Shown one piece after another: positions 1 through 9,911 of a stretch of DNA of 64,000 bases. The stretch comes from Microbulbifer rhizosphaerae (GTDB lineage Bacteria > Pseudomonadota > Gammaproteobacteria > Pseudomonadales > Cellvibrionaceae). Both the position numbers and the translations under genes were made by a program. Position 1 is the first letter of the stretch. The number at the start of each line of letters is the position of its first letter. Under the pieces are notes generated by a model, which was not told where the DNA came from, did no database searches, and saw only the letters and a list, made by a program, of their open reading frames with translations. The stretch covers positions 155,288 to 219,287 of the forward strand of contig NZ_JACHWZ010000004.1 in the NCBI RefSeq assembly GCF_014191725.1, written 5' to 3'.

Positions 1-237
1 CCCTGGCGCTGCTGCGACGTGTTTGTTTGGGCCCCGGCCCCGCCATCCCTGGCGGGTCGCAAGGTCGCGCACCGGGCAGTGCCCGGTAAACGCGCGCTGT
101 CCGGTTGGGCCGTTGCGGGTATTTGGATTTGTGCACGCCATCCCTGGCGCTGCTGCGACGTGTTTGTTTGGGCCCCGGCCCCGCCATCCCTGGCGGGTCG
201 CAAGGTCGCGCACCGGGCAGTGCCCGGTAAACGCGCG
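1..237. repeat. Two direct copies of a 96-bp unit, period 141 bp
   Basis: Bases 1-96 recur identically at 142-237, separated by 45 bp of different sequence. The unit is GC-rich and contains short internal palindromes such as CGCCATCCCTGGCG. It lies just upstream of adk, and the first copy touches the window edge, so more copies may exist to the left. No convincing protein is encoded: the open frames through it are only a by-product of the repeat. Nothing else is seen in the 328 bases before adk except its ribosome binding site. Confidence 0.85.
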
Positions 238-271
238 ACCTTGCCCTGCTCAGGGCCAGCGTGTAAGGTAG

Positions 272-997
<726 letters not shown>

Positions 998-1106
998 CAG
1001 AAGTCGGAGAACAGAGGGAACTGTCCTATGGACAAAATAGTGAAGAAAGCCGCCGGAACTTACCCGATACTTTCCGTCTTCTGTCCTCTGTTTTCTGATC
1101 TCTGAC
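998..1106. repeat. Imperfect inverted repeat filling the adk-hemH gap
   Basis: The left end (about 999-1019, ACAGAAGTCGGAGAACAGAGG) and the right end (about 1084-1105, reading CCTCTGTTTTCTGATCTCTG) are near reverse complements, enclosing about 65 bp. The element fills almost the whole intergenic space, right up to the hemH ATG. It looks like a small dispersed palindromic element, or could fold as a long stem in an adk-hemH transcript. hemH has no clear Shine-Dalgarno here apart from the purine-poor end of this repeat. Confidence 0.55.
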
Positions 1107-2108
1107 ATGCCCACCGCCGTTATCCTGATGAACCTGGGTACCCCCGCTGAACCCACGCCCACCGCGGTGCGGCAGTTCCTACGTGAATTTTTGTCCGATC
1201 CGAGGGTGGTGGAAATACCCCGCCCGCTGTGGATGGCCATTTTGCACGGCTTGGTACTCCCACTGCGGCCGCGCCGCATCGCTCCCGCCTACCGCGAAAT
1301 CTGGGATCGCAGCGCGGACGGCGAACCGGTAGAGGGTTCTCCCATCCTCTACTACACCCGCCGCCAGGCGGAATTGCTACAGGAATATCTGAGTGGTCAG
1401 CGCGCGGATATTACCGTCACCCACGCCATGACCTACGGCAAACCGGGGCTGGAGGAAACCGTCGCACACTTGCGCCGGGAAGGTTTCGGGTCATTTCTGG
1501 TTTTCCCGCTCTACCCTCAATACTCCGCCACCACCACTGCGGCGGTTTACGACCAGGTGGCGCGCTTGTATCGCAATAACCGGGATATTCCCGATATCAC
1601 CCTGGTGCGGGATTACTACCGGCACCCTTTATATATCCGCGCCCTGGCCAACTCGGTGCGTGAGCACTGGCGGAAGCGGGGGGCGGCTGAAAAGCTGTTG
1701 TTGTCATTTCACGGTATCCCCAAGGCGAATATCGCCAAGGGAGACCCCTATTACCGCCAGTGCTGTGATACGGCGGAACACCTGGCTGCGGAGCTGGAAC
1801 TGGGGGAGGACCGCTGGCAGATCAGTTTCCAGTCCCGTTTTGGCAAGGCAGAGTGGCTACAGCCCTATACCGATAAACAACTGATCGAATGGGGGGGGCA
1901 GGGCATTTCCAGTGTGGACGTGATCTGCCCGGCATTTTCCGCCGACTGCCTGGAAACCCTCGAGGAAATTTCAGTGGAGAATCGCGCTAATTTTCTCGAC
2001 GCCGGTGGTAAAGATTACCGCTATATCCCCGCGCTAAACCTGCGCCCGGATCATATCGAAGTGCTGGCGACAATTGTTCAGGAAAAACTGCCCGAAAACC
2101 GCCAGTAA
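1107..2108 (+). CDS. hemH: Ferrochelatase
   Basis: Inserts Fe2+ into protoporphyrin IX, the last step of protohaem synthesis, at the inner face of the cytoplasmic membrane. At 333 residues it is full length for the family. It starts with the usual VILMNLGTP segment. The catalytic histidine sits in LLLSFHGIP (H202), and the acidic helix PAFSADCLETLEE is at 275-287. Haem supply fits the several c-type cytochrome-like genes in this window, although they are not adjacent. Confidence 0.96.
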   Translation: MPTAVILMNLGTPAEPTPTAVRQFLREFLSDPRVVEIPRPLWMAILHGLVLPLRPRRIAPAYREIWDRSADGEPVEGSPILYYTRRQAELLQEYLSGQRADITVTHAMTYGKPGLEETVAHLRREGFGSFLVFPLYPQYSATTTAAVYDQVARLYRNNRDIPDITLVRDYYRHPLYIRALANSVREHWRKRGAAEKLLLSFHGIPKANIAKGDPYYRQCCDTAEHLAAELELGEDRWQISFQSRFGKAEWLQPYTDKQLIEWGGQGISSVDVICPAFSADCLETLEEISVENRANFLDAGGKDYRYIPALNLRPDHIEVLATIVQEKLPENRQ

Positions 2109-2409
2109 ATTCCCATTTGCCAGCTCCAAATCGGCTGAAAACGGATTTGCGGGCGGATTTGCCAAAAAAATCCCCTTTTTATGTAAAAAAATCCATTTTT
2201 TTGACCTTTTTTCTTGCAAAGCCAGTTTTTTTTATTAACTTTGATACAGTTGCATCGAATTACACGTTGCGGCTGACCCTGAAATGACTTTTCCGCTGCC
2301 TTCCGGCAGTTTTTTTCATGGAGAGTCTTCAGAGAGAGAAAACGGCAATACTGCCGGCACACTTTTGAGTTTGCTGAGGTATTTCTTCCACCGAGTGAGG
2401 AGATAAGGG
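2109..2409 (+). promoter_or_regulatory. AT-rich leader before the histone-like gene, with an internal terminator-like hairpin
   Basis: This 301-base gap is much richer in A and T than its surroundings and has several T and A runs (2165-2235). At 2296-2309 CTGCC-TTCC-GGCAG forms a hairpin followed by seven T (2310-2316), a canonical intrinsic terminator about 95 bp before the next start. It either ends hemH transcription or attenuates a promoter in the AT-rich part; I cannot tell which. A strong ribosome binding site (GAGGAGATAAGGG) precedes the ATG at 2410. Confidence 0.6.
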
Positions 2410-3189
2410 ATGGCACGAGTAGCGAAAAAGAAAGCGCGGAAACGCCCCGCGAAACCCAAATCACCGGCAGCGGTATCGCCGGCCATAGACAAAGCGCAAA
2501 AGGCTGTGGATTCGGCGGCCAAATCGCTGGATGCCCAGCTGGATCGCGTCGCCAAGGCCCGGGCGCGGGTGCAAAAAAGTGGTACCGCCGCTGCCAGGAA
2601 ATCTTTGAGCAGCGCGAACGCGAAAGCAAAAGACTTGCGCGCCAAAATGGCCGAGGCCAAGATTGCCCTAGCCAAGGCCAAAGCAATGGACTCAGTACGT
2701 GAAGCCGAGGAGGCCGCCAAGCAGAGAGTGGCCGAGATGGCGGAGAAACTGTCTTCCAAAGCGGAGAAGGACCTGGTCGCAGCGCTAAAAGCCTTTGAAT
2801 CCCGCTGGGCCAGGGATCGCGCCAAGAAGGATGCCAAGAAAATAAAGGCGGCGGAGAAAAAAGCCTCGGCCAAGATAAAGGCTGCTGCCAAGAAAGCCGC
2901 GACTAAAGCCAAGGCCCTGGAGAAGAAGGCCGCGGCCAAATCCAAGGCAGAGGCCAAGAAGGCCACCAAGAAAGCGGCGAAGAAGGCCGGCCGTCCGAAG
3001 AAGAAAGCCGCAGCCAAGAAAACTGCAGCGAAGAAGACCACAGCCCGCCGCGGCCGCCCGCCGAAGAAGCGGGGACGCCCACCCAAGAAAACGGCGGCCA
3101 AGAAGTCTGCAGCTAAGAAGACTGCGACCAAAAAGACCGCTGCCAAGAAAAAGACCGCCCGTCGCGGCCGTCCGCCGAAGAAGCAGTAG
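2410..3189 (+). CDS. algP: AlgP-like, histone H1-like DNA-binding protein
   Basis: A 259-residue protein built almost entirely of Lys and Ala. Residues 1-150 are a long charged helical region with regularly spaced Lys/Ala/Glu. Residues 150-259 are (A)KKA-type repeats resembling a histone H1 tail, interrupted by three RGRPPKK AT-hook-like motifs near the C terminus. AlgP/AlgR3 of Pseudomonas is the best known relative; it binds DNA and affects alginate gene expression. Here a nucleoid-associated role is inferred from composition. The repetitive DNA makes length variation likely. The frames open on the opposite strand are artefacts of the repeat. Confidence 0.8.
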   Translation: MARVAKKKARKRPAKPKSPAAVSPAIDKAQKAVDSAAKSLDAQLDRVAKARARVQKSGTAAARKSLSSANAKAKDLRAKMAEAKIALAKAKAMDSVREAEEAAKQRVAEMAEKLSSKAEKDLVAALKAFESRWARDRAKKDAKKIKAAEKKASAKIKAAAKKAATKAKALEKKAAAKSKAEAKKATKKAAKKAGRPKKKAAAKKTAAKKTTARRGRPPKKRGRPPKKTAAKKSAAKKTATKKTAAKKKTARRGRPPKKQ

Positions 3190-3209
3190 TTTATAGCGGC
3201 GGCGATAAT

Positions 3210-3267
3210 AGCCCCAGTTGTATACGGGGCTCTCCTGCAAAGCCCTGGCTGTGGCCGGGGCTTTTTC
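3210..3267 (+). terminator. Double hairpin ending in a T run
   Basis: A first hairpin AGCCCC-AGTTGTATAC-GGGGCT (3210-3231) is followed by AGCCCTGGC-TGTG-GCCGGGGCT (3241-3262, with a mismatch) and TTTTT at 3263-3267. The second is a good intrinsic terminator for the histone-like gene. Confidence 0.75.
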
Positions 3268-3389
3268 ATTCGGGCCGTCTCTGGCCCTCACCCTTCGGTC
3301 AACCTTCGGTTATGCAAAACGGATGGCATGACTCATTGGGCGGGACATGACACAATTCGCCCCTCGCTTAGTATTGGATCGAGAGTGCT

Positions 3390-4091
3390 GTGAAAATCCT
3401 TGCCCTGGACACCACTTCCGGAGCCTGCTCCGTGGCCCTGCACTGTGACGGACAGACCCGCGAAGAGTTCGTGCTGGCGGAGCGGGATCACACGCGGCGC
3501 CTGCTGCCTATGGTGGACCGGGTGCTGGCGGACGCCGGGCTCACTCTCGGCCAGTTGGACACCCTGGCGGTGAGCCGCGGCCCCGGCTCCTTTACCGGGC
3601 TGCGTATTGCGATCAGTTGTACCCAGGGGCTGGCGTTCGCAGCAGACAAGCCGGTGGTACCGGTTTCCAGCCTCGCTGCGCTGGCCATGGGCGCCCGGCG
3701 GAATCACCCGGAGTGGGGCCAGGCGCCGGTCGCTAGCGCGTTGGATGCGCGCATGCAGCAGGTTTACTGGGGTGTTTACACCGCGCAGGCTCCGCACGAC
3801 AGCCTGCTCCCGGAGGCGGTACAAAATCCCGAACAGGTGGTGCACCAGTTGAACCGGGCCGACTTGCCGCGACCGCTGTACGCTGCCGGTCCCGGCTGGC
3901 ACTACGCCGAGTTCGCGGAGGCCCCGCTGACGGAAATCGACAGTCGGGTGCAGATCCACGCGCGGGATATTGCTGAACTGGCGCTGTCGCTGTGGCGGAA
4001 GGGGGCCGCGGTGGCTGCGGAGGAACTGGAGCCCCTGTACCTGCGCAATGAAGTCAGCTGGCAGAAAAGAAAGAAAATCCGTTCGCAGTAG
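3390..4091 (+). CDS. tsaB: tRNA threonylcarbamoyladenosine biosynthesis protein TsaB
   Basis: Partner of TsaD and TsaE in making t6A at position 37 of ANN-decoding tRNAs. It belongs to the ASKHA fold but is itself non-catalytic. The N terminus MKILALDTTSGACSVAL is the typical phosphate-1 strand of TsaB, and SRGPGSFTGLRI (about residues 62-73) is the family hallmark. At 233 residues the length is normal. The start is GTG, preceded by a GAGAG ribosome binding site. uppP begins only 10 bp after the stop. Confidence 0.93.
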   Translation: MKILALDTTSGACSVALHCDGQTREEFVLAERDHTRRLLPMVDRVLADAGLTLGQLDTLAVSRGPGSFTGLRIAISCTQGLAFAADKPVVPVSSLAALAMGARRNHPEWGQAPVASALDARMQQVYWGVYTAQAPHDSLLPEAVQNPEQVVHQLNRADLPRPLYAAGPGWHYAEFAEAPLTEIDSRVQIHARDIAELALSLWRKGAAVAAEELEPLYLRNEVSWQKRKKIRSQ

Positions 4092-4101
4092 TTAACACCC
4101 T

Positions 4102-4899
4102 ATGGATACCATTCAGATAGTCGTTCTGGCCCTGATTCAGGGTCTTACCGAATTCCTGCCCATTTCCAGCTCCGCTCACCTGATTCTGCCCGCCGAGGTG
4201 CTGGGCTGGCCGGATCAGGGGCTGGCATTTGACGTGGCGGTGCACTTCGGCTCGCTCATCGCGGTGCTGGTATATTTTCGCCGCGATGTCTGGGTACTAC
4301 TGCGGGACGGTTTGGGTGGGCTGGTGAACAATCGCTACACCGACGAGGGGCGCCTGGCCTGGCTGATCGTGCTGGCCACCATTCCCGCGGGTCTTGTCGG
4401 CCTGATTTTCAAGGGCTACATTGAAACGCATTTGCGTTCCGCAGCGGTGATCGCCGCTACCACCATCGGCTTTGGCGTGCTGCTTTGGTGGGCGGATATT
4501 CGGGGCAAGCGCACTGGGACACTGGCGCAGCTCAATTGGAAGAAAGCCCTGGCGATCGGAATCGCCCAGGCTCTGGCGCTGATCCCCGGCACTTCCCGCT
4601 CCGGCATCACCATGATGGCGGGCCTGATGCTGGGTATGAAACGCGAGGATTCCGCGCGCTTCTCGTTCCTGATGTCGATCCCGGTGATTGCGCTGAGTGC
4701 CATGCTGTTGAGTTTCGATTTGCTCTCCTTGGAGGTGGTGCCCTGGGGCGACATACTGCTGGGCACCGTGCTGTCCTGTATCAGCGCCTACTTGTGCATT
4801 CATTTCTTCCTGCAATTTATCAGCCGCATCGGCATGGCTCCTTTTGCAATCTACCGCCTGCTGCTGGGCGCCGCGTTAATCTGGATGATCTGGGGGTAA
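4102..4899 (+). CDS. uppP: Undecaprenyl-diphosphatase (BacA/UppP)
   Basis: Integral inner-membrane phosphatase that recycles undecaprenyl pyrophosphate, the lipid carrier of peptidoglycan and O-antigen precursors, and confers some bacitracin tolerance. The 265 residues carry both active-site signatures: QGLTEFLPISSSAH at 13-26 and PGTSRSG at 162-168. About eight hydrophobic segments are visible. It lies 10 bp behind tsaB and 6 bp before the next dehydrogenase, so these three are probably co-transcribed. Confidence 0.95.
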   Translation: MDTIQIVVLALIQGLTEFLPISSSAHLILPAEVLGWPDQGLAFDVAVHFGSLIAVLVYFRRDVWVLLRDGLGGLVNNRYTDEGRLAWLIVLATIPAGLVGLIFKGYIETHLRSAAVIAATTIGFGVLLWWADIRGKRTGTLAQLNWKKALAIGIAQALALIPGTSRSGITMMAGLMLGMKREDSARFSFLMSIPVIALSAMLLSFDLLSLEVVPWGDILLGTVLSCISAYLCIHFFLQFISRIGMAPFAIYRLLLGAALIWMIWG

Positions 4900-4905
4900 T
4901 TTATT

Positions 4906-5787
4906 GTGAAAACAGTCGCTTTTATCGGTCTCGGCGTGATGGGTTACCCGATGGCTGGCTACCTGGCCAAGGCGGGCCACTCGGTGCGCGTCTACAACCG
5001 TACTGCCAGCCGCGCGCAACAGTGGCTGGCGGATTATTCGGGAGAGGCCTGTGCAACCCCCGCGGAAGCCGCGCGAGATGCCGAGATGGTATTCGCCTGT
5101 GTGGGCAATGACGATGACCTGCGCCAAGTGGTAGCGGGCGACCAGGGCGCCTTTGAAGGCATGGACAGCGGAACCCTGTTCGTCGACCACACTACCGCCT
5201 CCGCCGACATGGCGCGGGAGCTGGCTGCAATTGGCCGCGAAAAGGGGATCGGCTTTCTGGATGCACCGGTGTCCGGCGGCCAGGCGGGCGCTGAAAACGG
5301 GGCCCTGACCGTGATGGTGGGTGGCGAAGAGGCCGATTACCAGCGCGCCCATCCTCTGATCGACTGCTACGCGCGCGCGGTCAACCGGCTGGGGCCCGTG
5401 GGCAGCGGTCAGTTGTGCAAGATGGTCAACCAGATTTGCATCGCCGGGGTGGTCCAAGGGCTCGCGGAGGGTCTGCACTTCGCCGGGGCCGCGGGCCTGG
5501 ACGCGGAACAGGTGATCGAGGTGATCTCCAAAGGCGCGGCCCAGAGCTGGCAGATGGAGAACCGCTACAAGACCATGCTCGCCGGCGACTACGAACACGG
5601 CTTCGCGGTGGACTGGATGCGCAAGGACCTGGCCATCGTCCTCGACGAGGCCCGGCGCAACGGCGCACTGCTGCCGGTCACCGCGCTGGTGGACCAGTTC
5701 TACAGCGAGGTGCAGGCCATAGGCGGCGGTCGCTGGGATACCTCCAGCCTGCTGGCGCGACTGATGAATGTGCGTTCCTTTGACTGA
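4906..5787 (+). CDS. NAD(P)-dependent beta-hydroxyacid dehydrogenase (3-hydroxyisobutyrate dehydrogenase family)
   Basis: Oxidises a short beta-hydroxyacid, or reduces the matching semialdehyde, with NAD(P). The Rossmann motif GLGVMG is at residues 8-13, the substrate motif DAPVSGGQAGAENG at 119-132, and the catalytic lysine is in GQLCKMVNQ (K172). The 293 residues are typical of 3-hydroxyisobutyrate, tartronate-semialdehyde or glyoxylate/succinic-semialdehyde reductases; the exact substrate cannot be read from the sequence. It starts with GTG. The neighbours do not indicate a pathway. Confidence 0.88.
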   Translation: MKTVAFIGLGVMGYPMAGYLAKAGHSVRVYNRTASRAQQWLADYSGEACATPAEAARDAEMVFACVGNDDDLRQVVAGDQGAFEGMDSGTLFVDHTTASADMARELAAIGREKGIGFLDAPVSGGQAGAENGALTVMVGGEEADYQRAHPLIDCYARAVNRLGPVGSGQLCKMVNQICIAGVVQGLAEGLHFAGAAGLDAEQVIEVISKGAAQSWQMENRYKTMLAGDYEHGFAVDWMRKDLAIVLDEARRNGALLPVTALVDQFYSEVQAIGGGRWDTSSLLARLMNVRSFD

Positions 5788-5812
5788 ATGCCGATATCGG
5801 TGCAATGCACCC

Positions 5813-5889
5813 TGTAGGAGCGGCCGTTGGCCGCGATCGATGTCAGCGTCTTAACTTGCACTTGATCGCGGCCAACGGCCGCTCCTACA
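5813..5889. repeat. REP-like palindromic element, complete inverted pair
   Basis: Arms starting TGTAGGAGCGGCC and ending GGCCGCTCCTACA are perfect inverted copies (5813-5839 and 5863-5889) around a 23-bp loop. The arm resembles the TGTAGGAGCGG-type REP sequences of Pseudomonas. The same arm recurs at 7005, 8249, 15851 and 60138 in this window. Confidence 0.9.
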
Positions 5890-5905
5890 CAGGATTGATC
5901 AGAGA

Positions 5906-7009
5906 ATGAAAGTCCTGCTGCTCTCCGCCTACGACGCCGACAGCCACAAACGCTGGCGCGAGGGCTTAGTGGCGGCGATTCCGGAATGGCAGTGGACAGT
6001 GCTCACACTGCCGCCGCGCTATTTCAGCTGGCGTATCCGCGGCAATAGCCTGAGCTGGGGCAGGGGAGAGGCGGCGGAAACCCTGAGCCGCCCCTGGGAC
6101 CTGATCGTCGTCACCTCCATGACAGACCTCTCTGCGCTGCGCGGCCTGGTGCCGCAGATCGCCGCCGTGCCCACCGCGGTCTATTTTCACGAGAACCAGT
6201 TTGCCTATCCGAGCACTGCGGATGCCTTCACCTCGGTGGAACCACAGTTGCTGAATATCTACACCGCGCTCAGCGGCAACCTGCTGCTGTTCAATTCCGA
6301 CTACAACCGCCGCACCCTGCTCGAGGGCGCGCAGGAACTACTCGGGCGTTTCCCCGATTGTGTGCCCCCGGACCTCTGCCCGGAAATCGCCGATAAATCC
6401 CGTGTTCTGCCGGTTCCTCTGGAAACTGAAGTCTTTGCAGGTCCGGGAGCGAGGCCGGATAAGCCAACCTTTATCTGGAATCATCGCTGGGAACACGACA
6501 AGGGCCCCGATATCCTGCTGGCCGCTCTGCGCCGATTCGCACAACACCAATTGCCCTTTACCCTGCACCTGGTCGGCCAGCAGTTCCGCCGTCAGCCTGC
6601 GGAATTCGCGCGGATTCGCAAGTTGTTGCAAAAGCACAACGCACTGGGCGCCTGGGGCTATCGCCAGGACGGGGCGGAATACCGGCGGCTGTTGCGGGAA
6701 AGCCACGCGGTGCTCTCCACTGCGCGACACGATTTCCAGGGGCTGGCGGTACTGGAAGCGGTGGCCGCCGGCTGCCAGCCCCTGGTGCCGGACAGCTTGG
6801 CCTATCCGGAATGGTTCGGCCGTGGCGGTTACCACTTCCCCGAAGATACCGAGTCCTGCGCCGCCAACCTGAGCAGGGCCATGTTCGAGTGCGCGAACCG
6901 CATCGGTTGCGGTGAACCCCTGCCAGTGCCGGATGTTTCCGATCTCAGTTGGCAAAATCTGGCGGGCGAATATCGCAGCCTGCTCGCCGGCCTGGTCGGT
7001 TCCCTGTAG
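5906..7009 (+). CDS. DUF3524/GTDC1-type glycosyltransferase, probable tRNA-queuosine mannosyltransferase
   Basis: The N terminus (residues 1-170) is the DUF3524 domain: [31 protein letters not shown] and [10 protein letters not shown] are its usual conserved blocks. The C-terminal half is a GT-B nucleotide-sugar domain, with [13 protein letters not shown] and the late block [16 protein letters not shown]. Vertebrate GTDC1 was identified as the enzyme that mannosylates queuosine in tRNA-Asp. Bacterial members share the fold, but their substrate is inferred. The stop codon lies inside the next REP element (TAG at 7007-7009). Confidence 0.75.
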   Translation: MKVLLLSAYDADSHKRWREGLVAAIPEWQWTVLTLPPRYFSWRIRGNSLSWGRGEAAETLSRPWDLIVVTSMTDLSALRGLVPQIAAVPTAVYFHENQFAYPSTADAFTSVEPQLLNIYTALSGNLLLFNSDYNRRTLLEGAQELLGRFPDCVPPDLCPEIADKSRVLPVPLETEVFAGPGARPDKPTFIWNHRWEHDKGPDILLAALRRFAQHQLPFTLHLVGQQFRRQPAEFARIRKLLQKHNALGAWGYRQDGAEYRRLLRESHAVLSTARHDFQGLAVLEAVAAGCQPLVPDSLAYPEWFGRGGYHFPEDTESCAANLSRAMFECANRIGCGEPLPVPDVSDLSWQNLAGEYRSLLAGLVGSL

Positions 7010-7119
7010 GAGCGGCGGGGCGGCCATCCGCCGCTGGCCGCGATCAGTCTCATTTCAGTGCTCGGTCTTCACGTCACGCCCACTACCTGAACCGATCGCG
7101 GCCAGCGGCCGCTCCTACA
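7005..7119. repeat. REP-like palindromic element, inverted pair overlapping a stop codon
   Basis: The left arm begins TGTAGGAGCGGCGG at 7005 and carries an extra nested hairpin (GGCGGCCATCCGCCGC). The right arm GATCGCGGCCAGCGGCCGCTCCTACA-type ends at 7119. The TAG of the upstream glycosyltransferase is supplied by the TGTAGG of the repeat, so insertion may have set that protein's C terminus. Confidence 0.85.
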
Positions 7120-7211
7120 TCGGGGCCGCAATGCCGGGCCATACAACCCCAGCCGGGAAAAGGTTATTATTCCGCCTTTCCCGAGAATGCAGCACGGACT
7201 ATTGTGGATTT

Positions 7212-8219
7212 ATGACTAAGCAGCGCATACTGACCGGCATCACCACCACCGGCACCCCCCACCTGGGCAACTATGTGGGAGCGATTCGCCCCGCCATCGC
7301 CGCCAGCCAGCAGGAAGACAACCAGTCTTTTTATTTCCTGGCAGACTACCACGCGCTGATCAAATGCCAGGACCCGGAGCTGGTGCACAGGTCCACCCTG
7401 GAAATCGCCGCCACCTGGCTGGCGCTGGGCCTGAATACCGACAAGGTGATCTTCTACCGCCAGTCCGATATCCACGAGATCCCGGAACTCACCTGGCTGC
7501 TCACCTGCATGACCGCCAAGGGCCTGATGAACCGCGCCCACGCCTACAAGGCGGCGGTGGACGCCAACCGCGCCGACGGCGAGGACTCAGACTTCGGCAT
7601 CACCATGGGCCTGTACAGCTACCCGATCCTGATGGCCGCAGACATGCTGATGTTCAACGCCAATAAGGTACCCGTGGGCAAGGACCAGGTGCAGCATATC
7701 GAGATGGCCCGGGATATCGCCCAGCGTTTCAATCATCACTACGGTGAACACTTTGCGCTGCCGGAAGCAGTGGTGGACGACCATGTGGCGGTGCTGCAGG
7801 GCCTGGACGGTCGCAAGATGAGCAAGAGCTACGGTAACACCATTCCGCTGTTCCTGCCGGAAAAGCAGCTGAAAAAACATATCAACAAAATCAAAACCAA
7901 CCTGCTGGAACCGGGTGAACCCAAGGACCCGGACACTTCCACCGTATTCCAGATCTGGCAGGCTTTTGCCAGCGAGGGGCAGACCGGGGAAATGCGCAAG
8001 GCCTTCGAGGAAGGCATCGCCTGGGGTGAAGCCAAGAAGCAGCTCTTCGAGCTGATCAACAGCCAGATCGGCGAAGCCCGGGAGCGTTACAACGAACTGC
8101 TGGCCAACCCGGCGCAGATCGAGGTTGAGCTGGAAAAGGGCGCGGAAAAGGCCCGCGCCTATTCGGCGCCCTTTATCGAAACACTGCGCCACGCGGTGGG
8201 CATTCGCAGGATTCGCTAA
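7212..8219 (+). CDS. trpS: Tryptophanyl-tRNA synthetase
   Basis: Charges tRNA-Trp. The start ATG at 7212 is chosen because the conserved [17 protein letters not shown] block (the HIGH-equivalent PHLGN is at residues 16-20) begins there; the frame is open further upstream, but that stretch shows no family sequence. The KMSKS loop is at residues 202-206. The 335 residues match bacterial class Ic enzymes. The gene sits between two REP elements. Confidence 0.95.
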   Translation: MTKQRILTGITTTGTPHLGNYVGAIRPAIAASQQEDNQSFYFLADYHALIKCQDPELVHRSTLEIAATWLALGLNTDKVIFYRQSDIHEIPELTWLLTCMTAKGLMNRAHAYKAAVDANRADGEDSDFGITMGLYSYPILMAADMLMFNANKVPVGKDQVQHIEMARDIAQRFNHHYGEHFALPEAVVDDHVAVLQGLDGRKMSKSYGNTIPLFLPEKQLKKHINKIKTNLLEPGEPKDPDTSTVFQIWQAFASEGQTGEMRKAFEEGIAWGEAKKQLFELINSQIGEARERYNELLANPAQIEVELEKGAEKARAYSAPFIETLRHAVGIRRIR

Positions 8220-8248
8220 CTCTCGCCGCCTCGGCGATCTGACTACTT

Positions 8249-8295
8249 TGTAGGAGCGGCGGCCATCCGCCGCTGGCCGCCCCGCCGCTCCTACA
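8249..8295. repeat. REP-like palindromic element, compact form
   Basis: TGTAGGAGCGGCGG at 8249 pairs with the terminal CCGCCGCTCCTACA at 8282-8295, giving one long hairpin with an inner GGCGGCCATCCGCCGC repeat. It belongs to the same family as 5813, 7005 and 15851 but has a very short loop. Confidence 0.85.
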
Positions 8296-8337
8296 GAGAA
8301 GAAGTAGAAGAACAGGTAGGAAACAGGGAGTTTACCG

Positions 8338-9903
8338 ATGGCTGAAGCGCAGACAGACCCCGGCAATCAGCCCGGAGGCGGCGGGAACGGTTGGGTCAAC
8401 CGCGCCCTCAACTTTATCGAAGTCGTCGGCAACCGACTGCCGGACCCGGCGGTACTCTTCCTGATCCTGATGGTGGTGGTCTGGGTTCTCTCCTGGCTGC
8501 TCTCCGGGGTCGACTTCCAGGCCCTGCACCCTGCAACCGGTGAATCCATCCGGGTGACCAACCTGCTCTCCGGCAGCGAGATGGCCCGTTTTCTTTCCGG
8601 CATGGTCACCACCTTTACCAGCTTTGCACCGCTGGGCGTGGTGCTGGTGGCGATGCTCGGCGTAGGCGTGGCGGAGCAGAGCGGCTTTATCAACGCGGTG
8701 CTGAAAAAACTGCTGGCGGTGACGCCGCAAATGCTGCTCACCCCGATGCTTATTCTGGTAGCCATTGTCAGCCACACCGCGGTGGATGCGGGCTATGTGC
8801 TGGTAATTCCCCTGGGCGGAGTGATTTTCTATGCGGCGGGCCGGCATCCACTGGCGGGTATCGCCGCCGCTTTTGCCGGCGTCTCCGGTGGTTTCTCCGC
8901 CAACTTCGTACCCTCCGCCATCGATCCGCTGTTGCAGGGATTTACCCAGTCGGCGGCGCAGATCGTCGATCCGCAGATGCAGTTGAACCCCCTGAACAAC
9001 TGGTTCTTTACTTCCGCTTCCTCGGTGGTGATCGTATTGCTGGGCTGGTGGCTTACCGACAAGGTCATCGAGCCGCGATTGGAGGGAGTCGCCATCGATG
9101 GCAACGATGAGGAAATGCCGGAGATCCGGGACCTCGGCGGACGCGAAAGAAAAGCGCTCTATCTCTCCCTGGCAGTGATGGTCGCAGGCATCGCCGGCTT
9201 GGTGGCCTGGCTGATCCCGGGAGCTTCGGCACTGCGGGATGCGCAGGGGCAACTGGCCTCCTTCGATGCGCCGGTGATGCGCTCCATAGTACCGCTGATT
9301 TTCCTGCTGTTTATTCTGCCCGGTGTGGTGTTCGGCTATGCCGCCGGCACCTTCAAAAAATCCAAGGACGTGATCGACGCGATGTCCCGGACCATGAGTT
9401 CCATGGCCTACTACATAGTGATGGCGTTTTTTTGCGCGCTGTTTATCGCCGAGTTCGCGCAGTCCGGCCTGGGGACATTGCTGTCGGTCAAAGGCGGCAA
9501 TGCGCTTGCGGCGATGGATCTGCCGGGGCCGGTGACCCTGATCGGCATTATCCTGCTGGTGGGCTTCGTCAACCTGTTCGTCGGTTCCGCCTCAGCCAAA
9601 TGGGGGCTGCTGGCGCCTATCTTCGTGCCTATGCTGATGCAGATCGGCTTTTCCCCAGATCTCACCCAGGCCGCCTACCGGGTGGGGGACTCCTCCACCA
9701 ATATCATCACCCCGCTGATGCCGTACTTCCCGCTGGTGGTGGTCTACTGCCAACGCTACGTGAAGGGCACCGGGATCGGCACCCTGGTATCGATGATGCT
9801 GCCTTATTCAGTAGTATTCCTGGTGTGCTGGTCGCTGTTCCTGGTGGCCTACTGGTCGCTGGGTATACCGCTGGGGTTGCAGGCCAGCTACACCTATCCC
9901 TGA
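8338..9903 (+). CDS. AbgT-family transporter
   Basis: Inner-membrane protein of 521 residues with about nine to eleven hydrophobic segments. Family blocks are visible: VGNRLPDPAVLFLILM near residues 31-46, SHTAVDAGYVLVIPLGG near 144-160, and the late GSASAKWGLLAPIFVPM with RVGDSSTNIITPLMPYFPL. AbgT was found as the p-aminobenzoyl-glutamate importer; MtrF and YdaH are described as drug or sulfonamide exporters. The substrate here is therefore unknown. A strong GGAAACAGGGAG stretch precedes the ATG. Confidence 0.9.
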   Translation: MAEAQTDPGNQPGGGGNGWVNRALNFIEVVGNRLPDPAVLFLILMVVVWVLSWLLSGVDFQALHPATGESIRVTNLLSGSEMARFLSGMVTTFTSFAPLGVVLVAMLGVGVAEQSGFINAVLKKLLAVTPQMLLTPMLILVAIVSHTAVDAGYVLVIPLGGVIFYAAGRHPLAGIAAAFAGVSGGFSANFVPSAIDPLLQGFTQSAAQIVDPQMQLNPLNNWFFTSASSVVIVLLGWWLTDKVIEPRLEGVAIDGNDEEMPEIRDLGGRERKALYLSLAVMVAGIAGLVAWLIPGASALRDAQGQLASFDAPVMRSIVPLIFLLFILPGVVFGYAAGTFKKSKDVIDAMSRTMSSMAYYIVMAFFCALFIAEFAQSGLGTLLSVKGGNALAAMDLPGPVTLIGIILLVGFVNLFVGSASAKWGLLAPIFVPMLMQIGFSPDLTQAAYRVGDSSTNIITPLMPYFPLVVVYCQRYVKGTGIGTLVSMMLPYSVVFLVCWSLFLVAYWSLGIPLGLQASYTYP

Positions 9904-9911
9904 GGATGTCG

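Noticed and set aside
2316-3269. Long open frame on the minus strand opposite the histone-like gene
   Set aside because: It is a low-complexity Ala/Leu/Phe mirror of the Lys/Ala repeats and has no ribosome binding site. The plus-strand frame has one and matches AlgP-like proteins.
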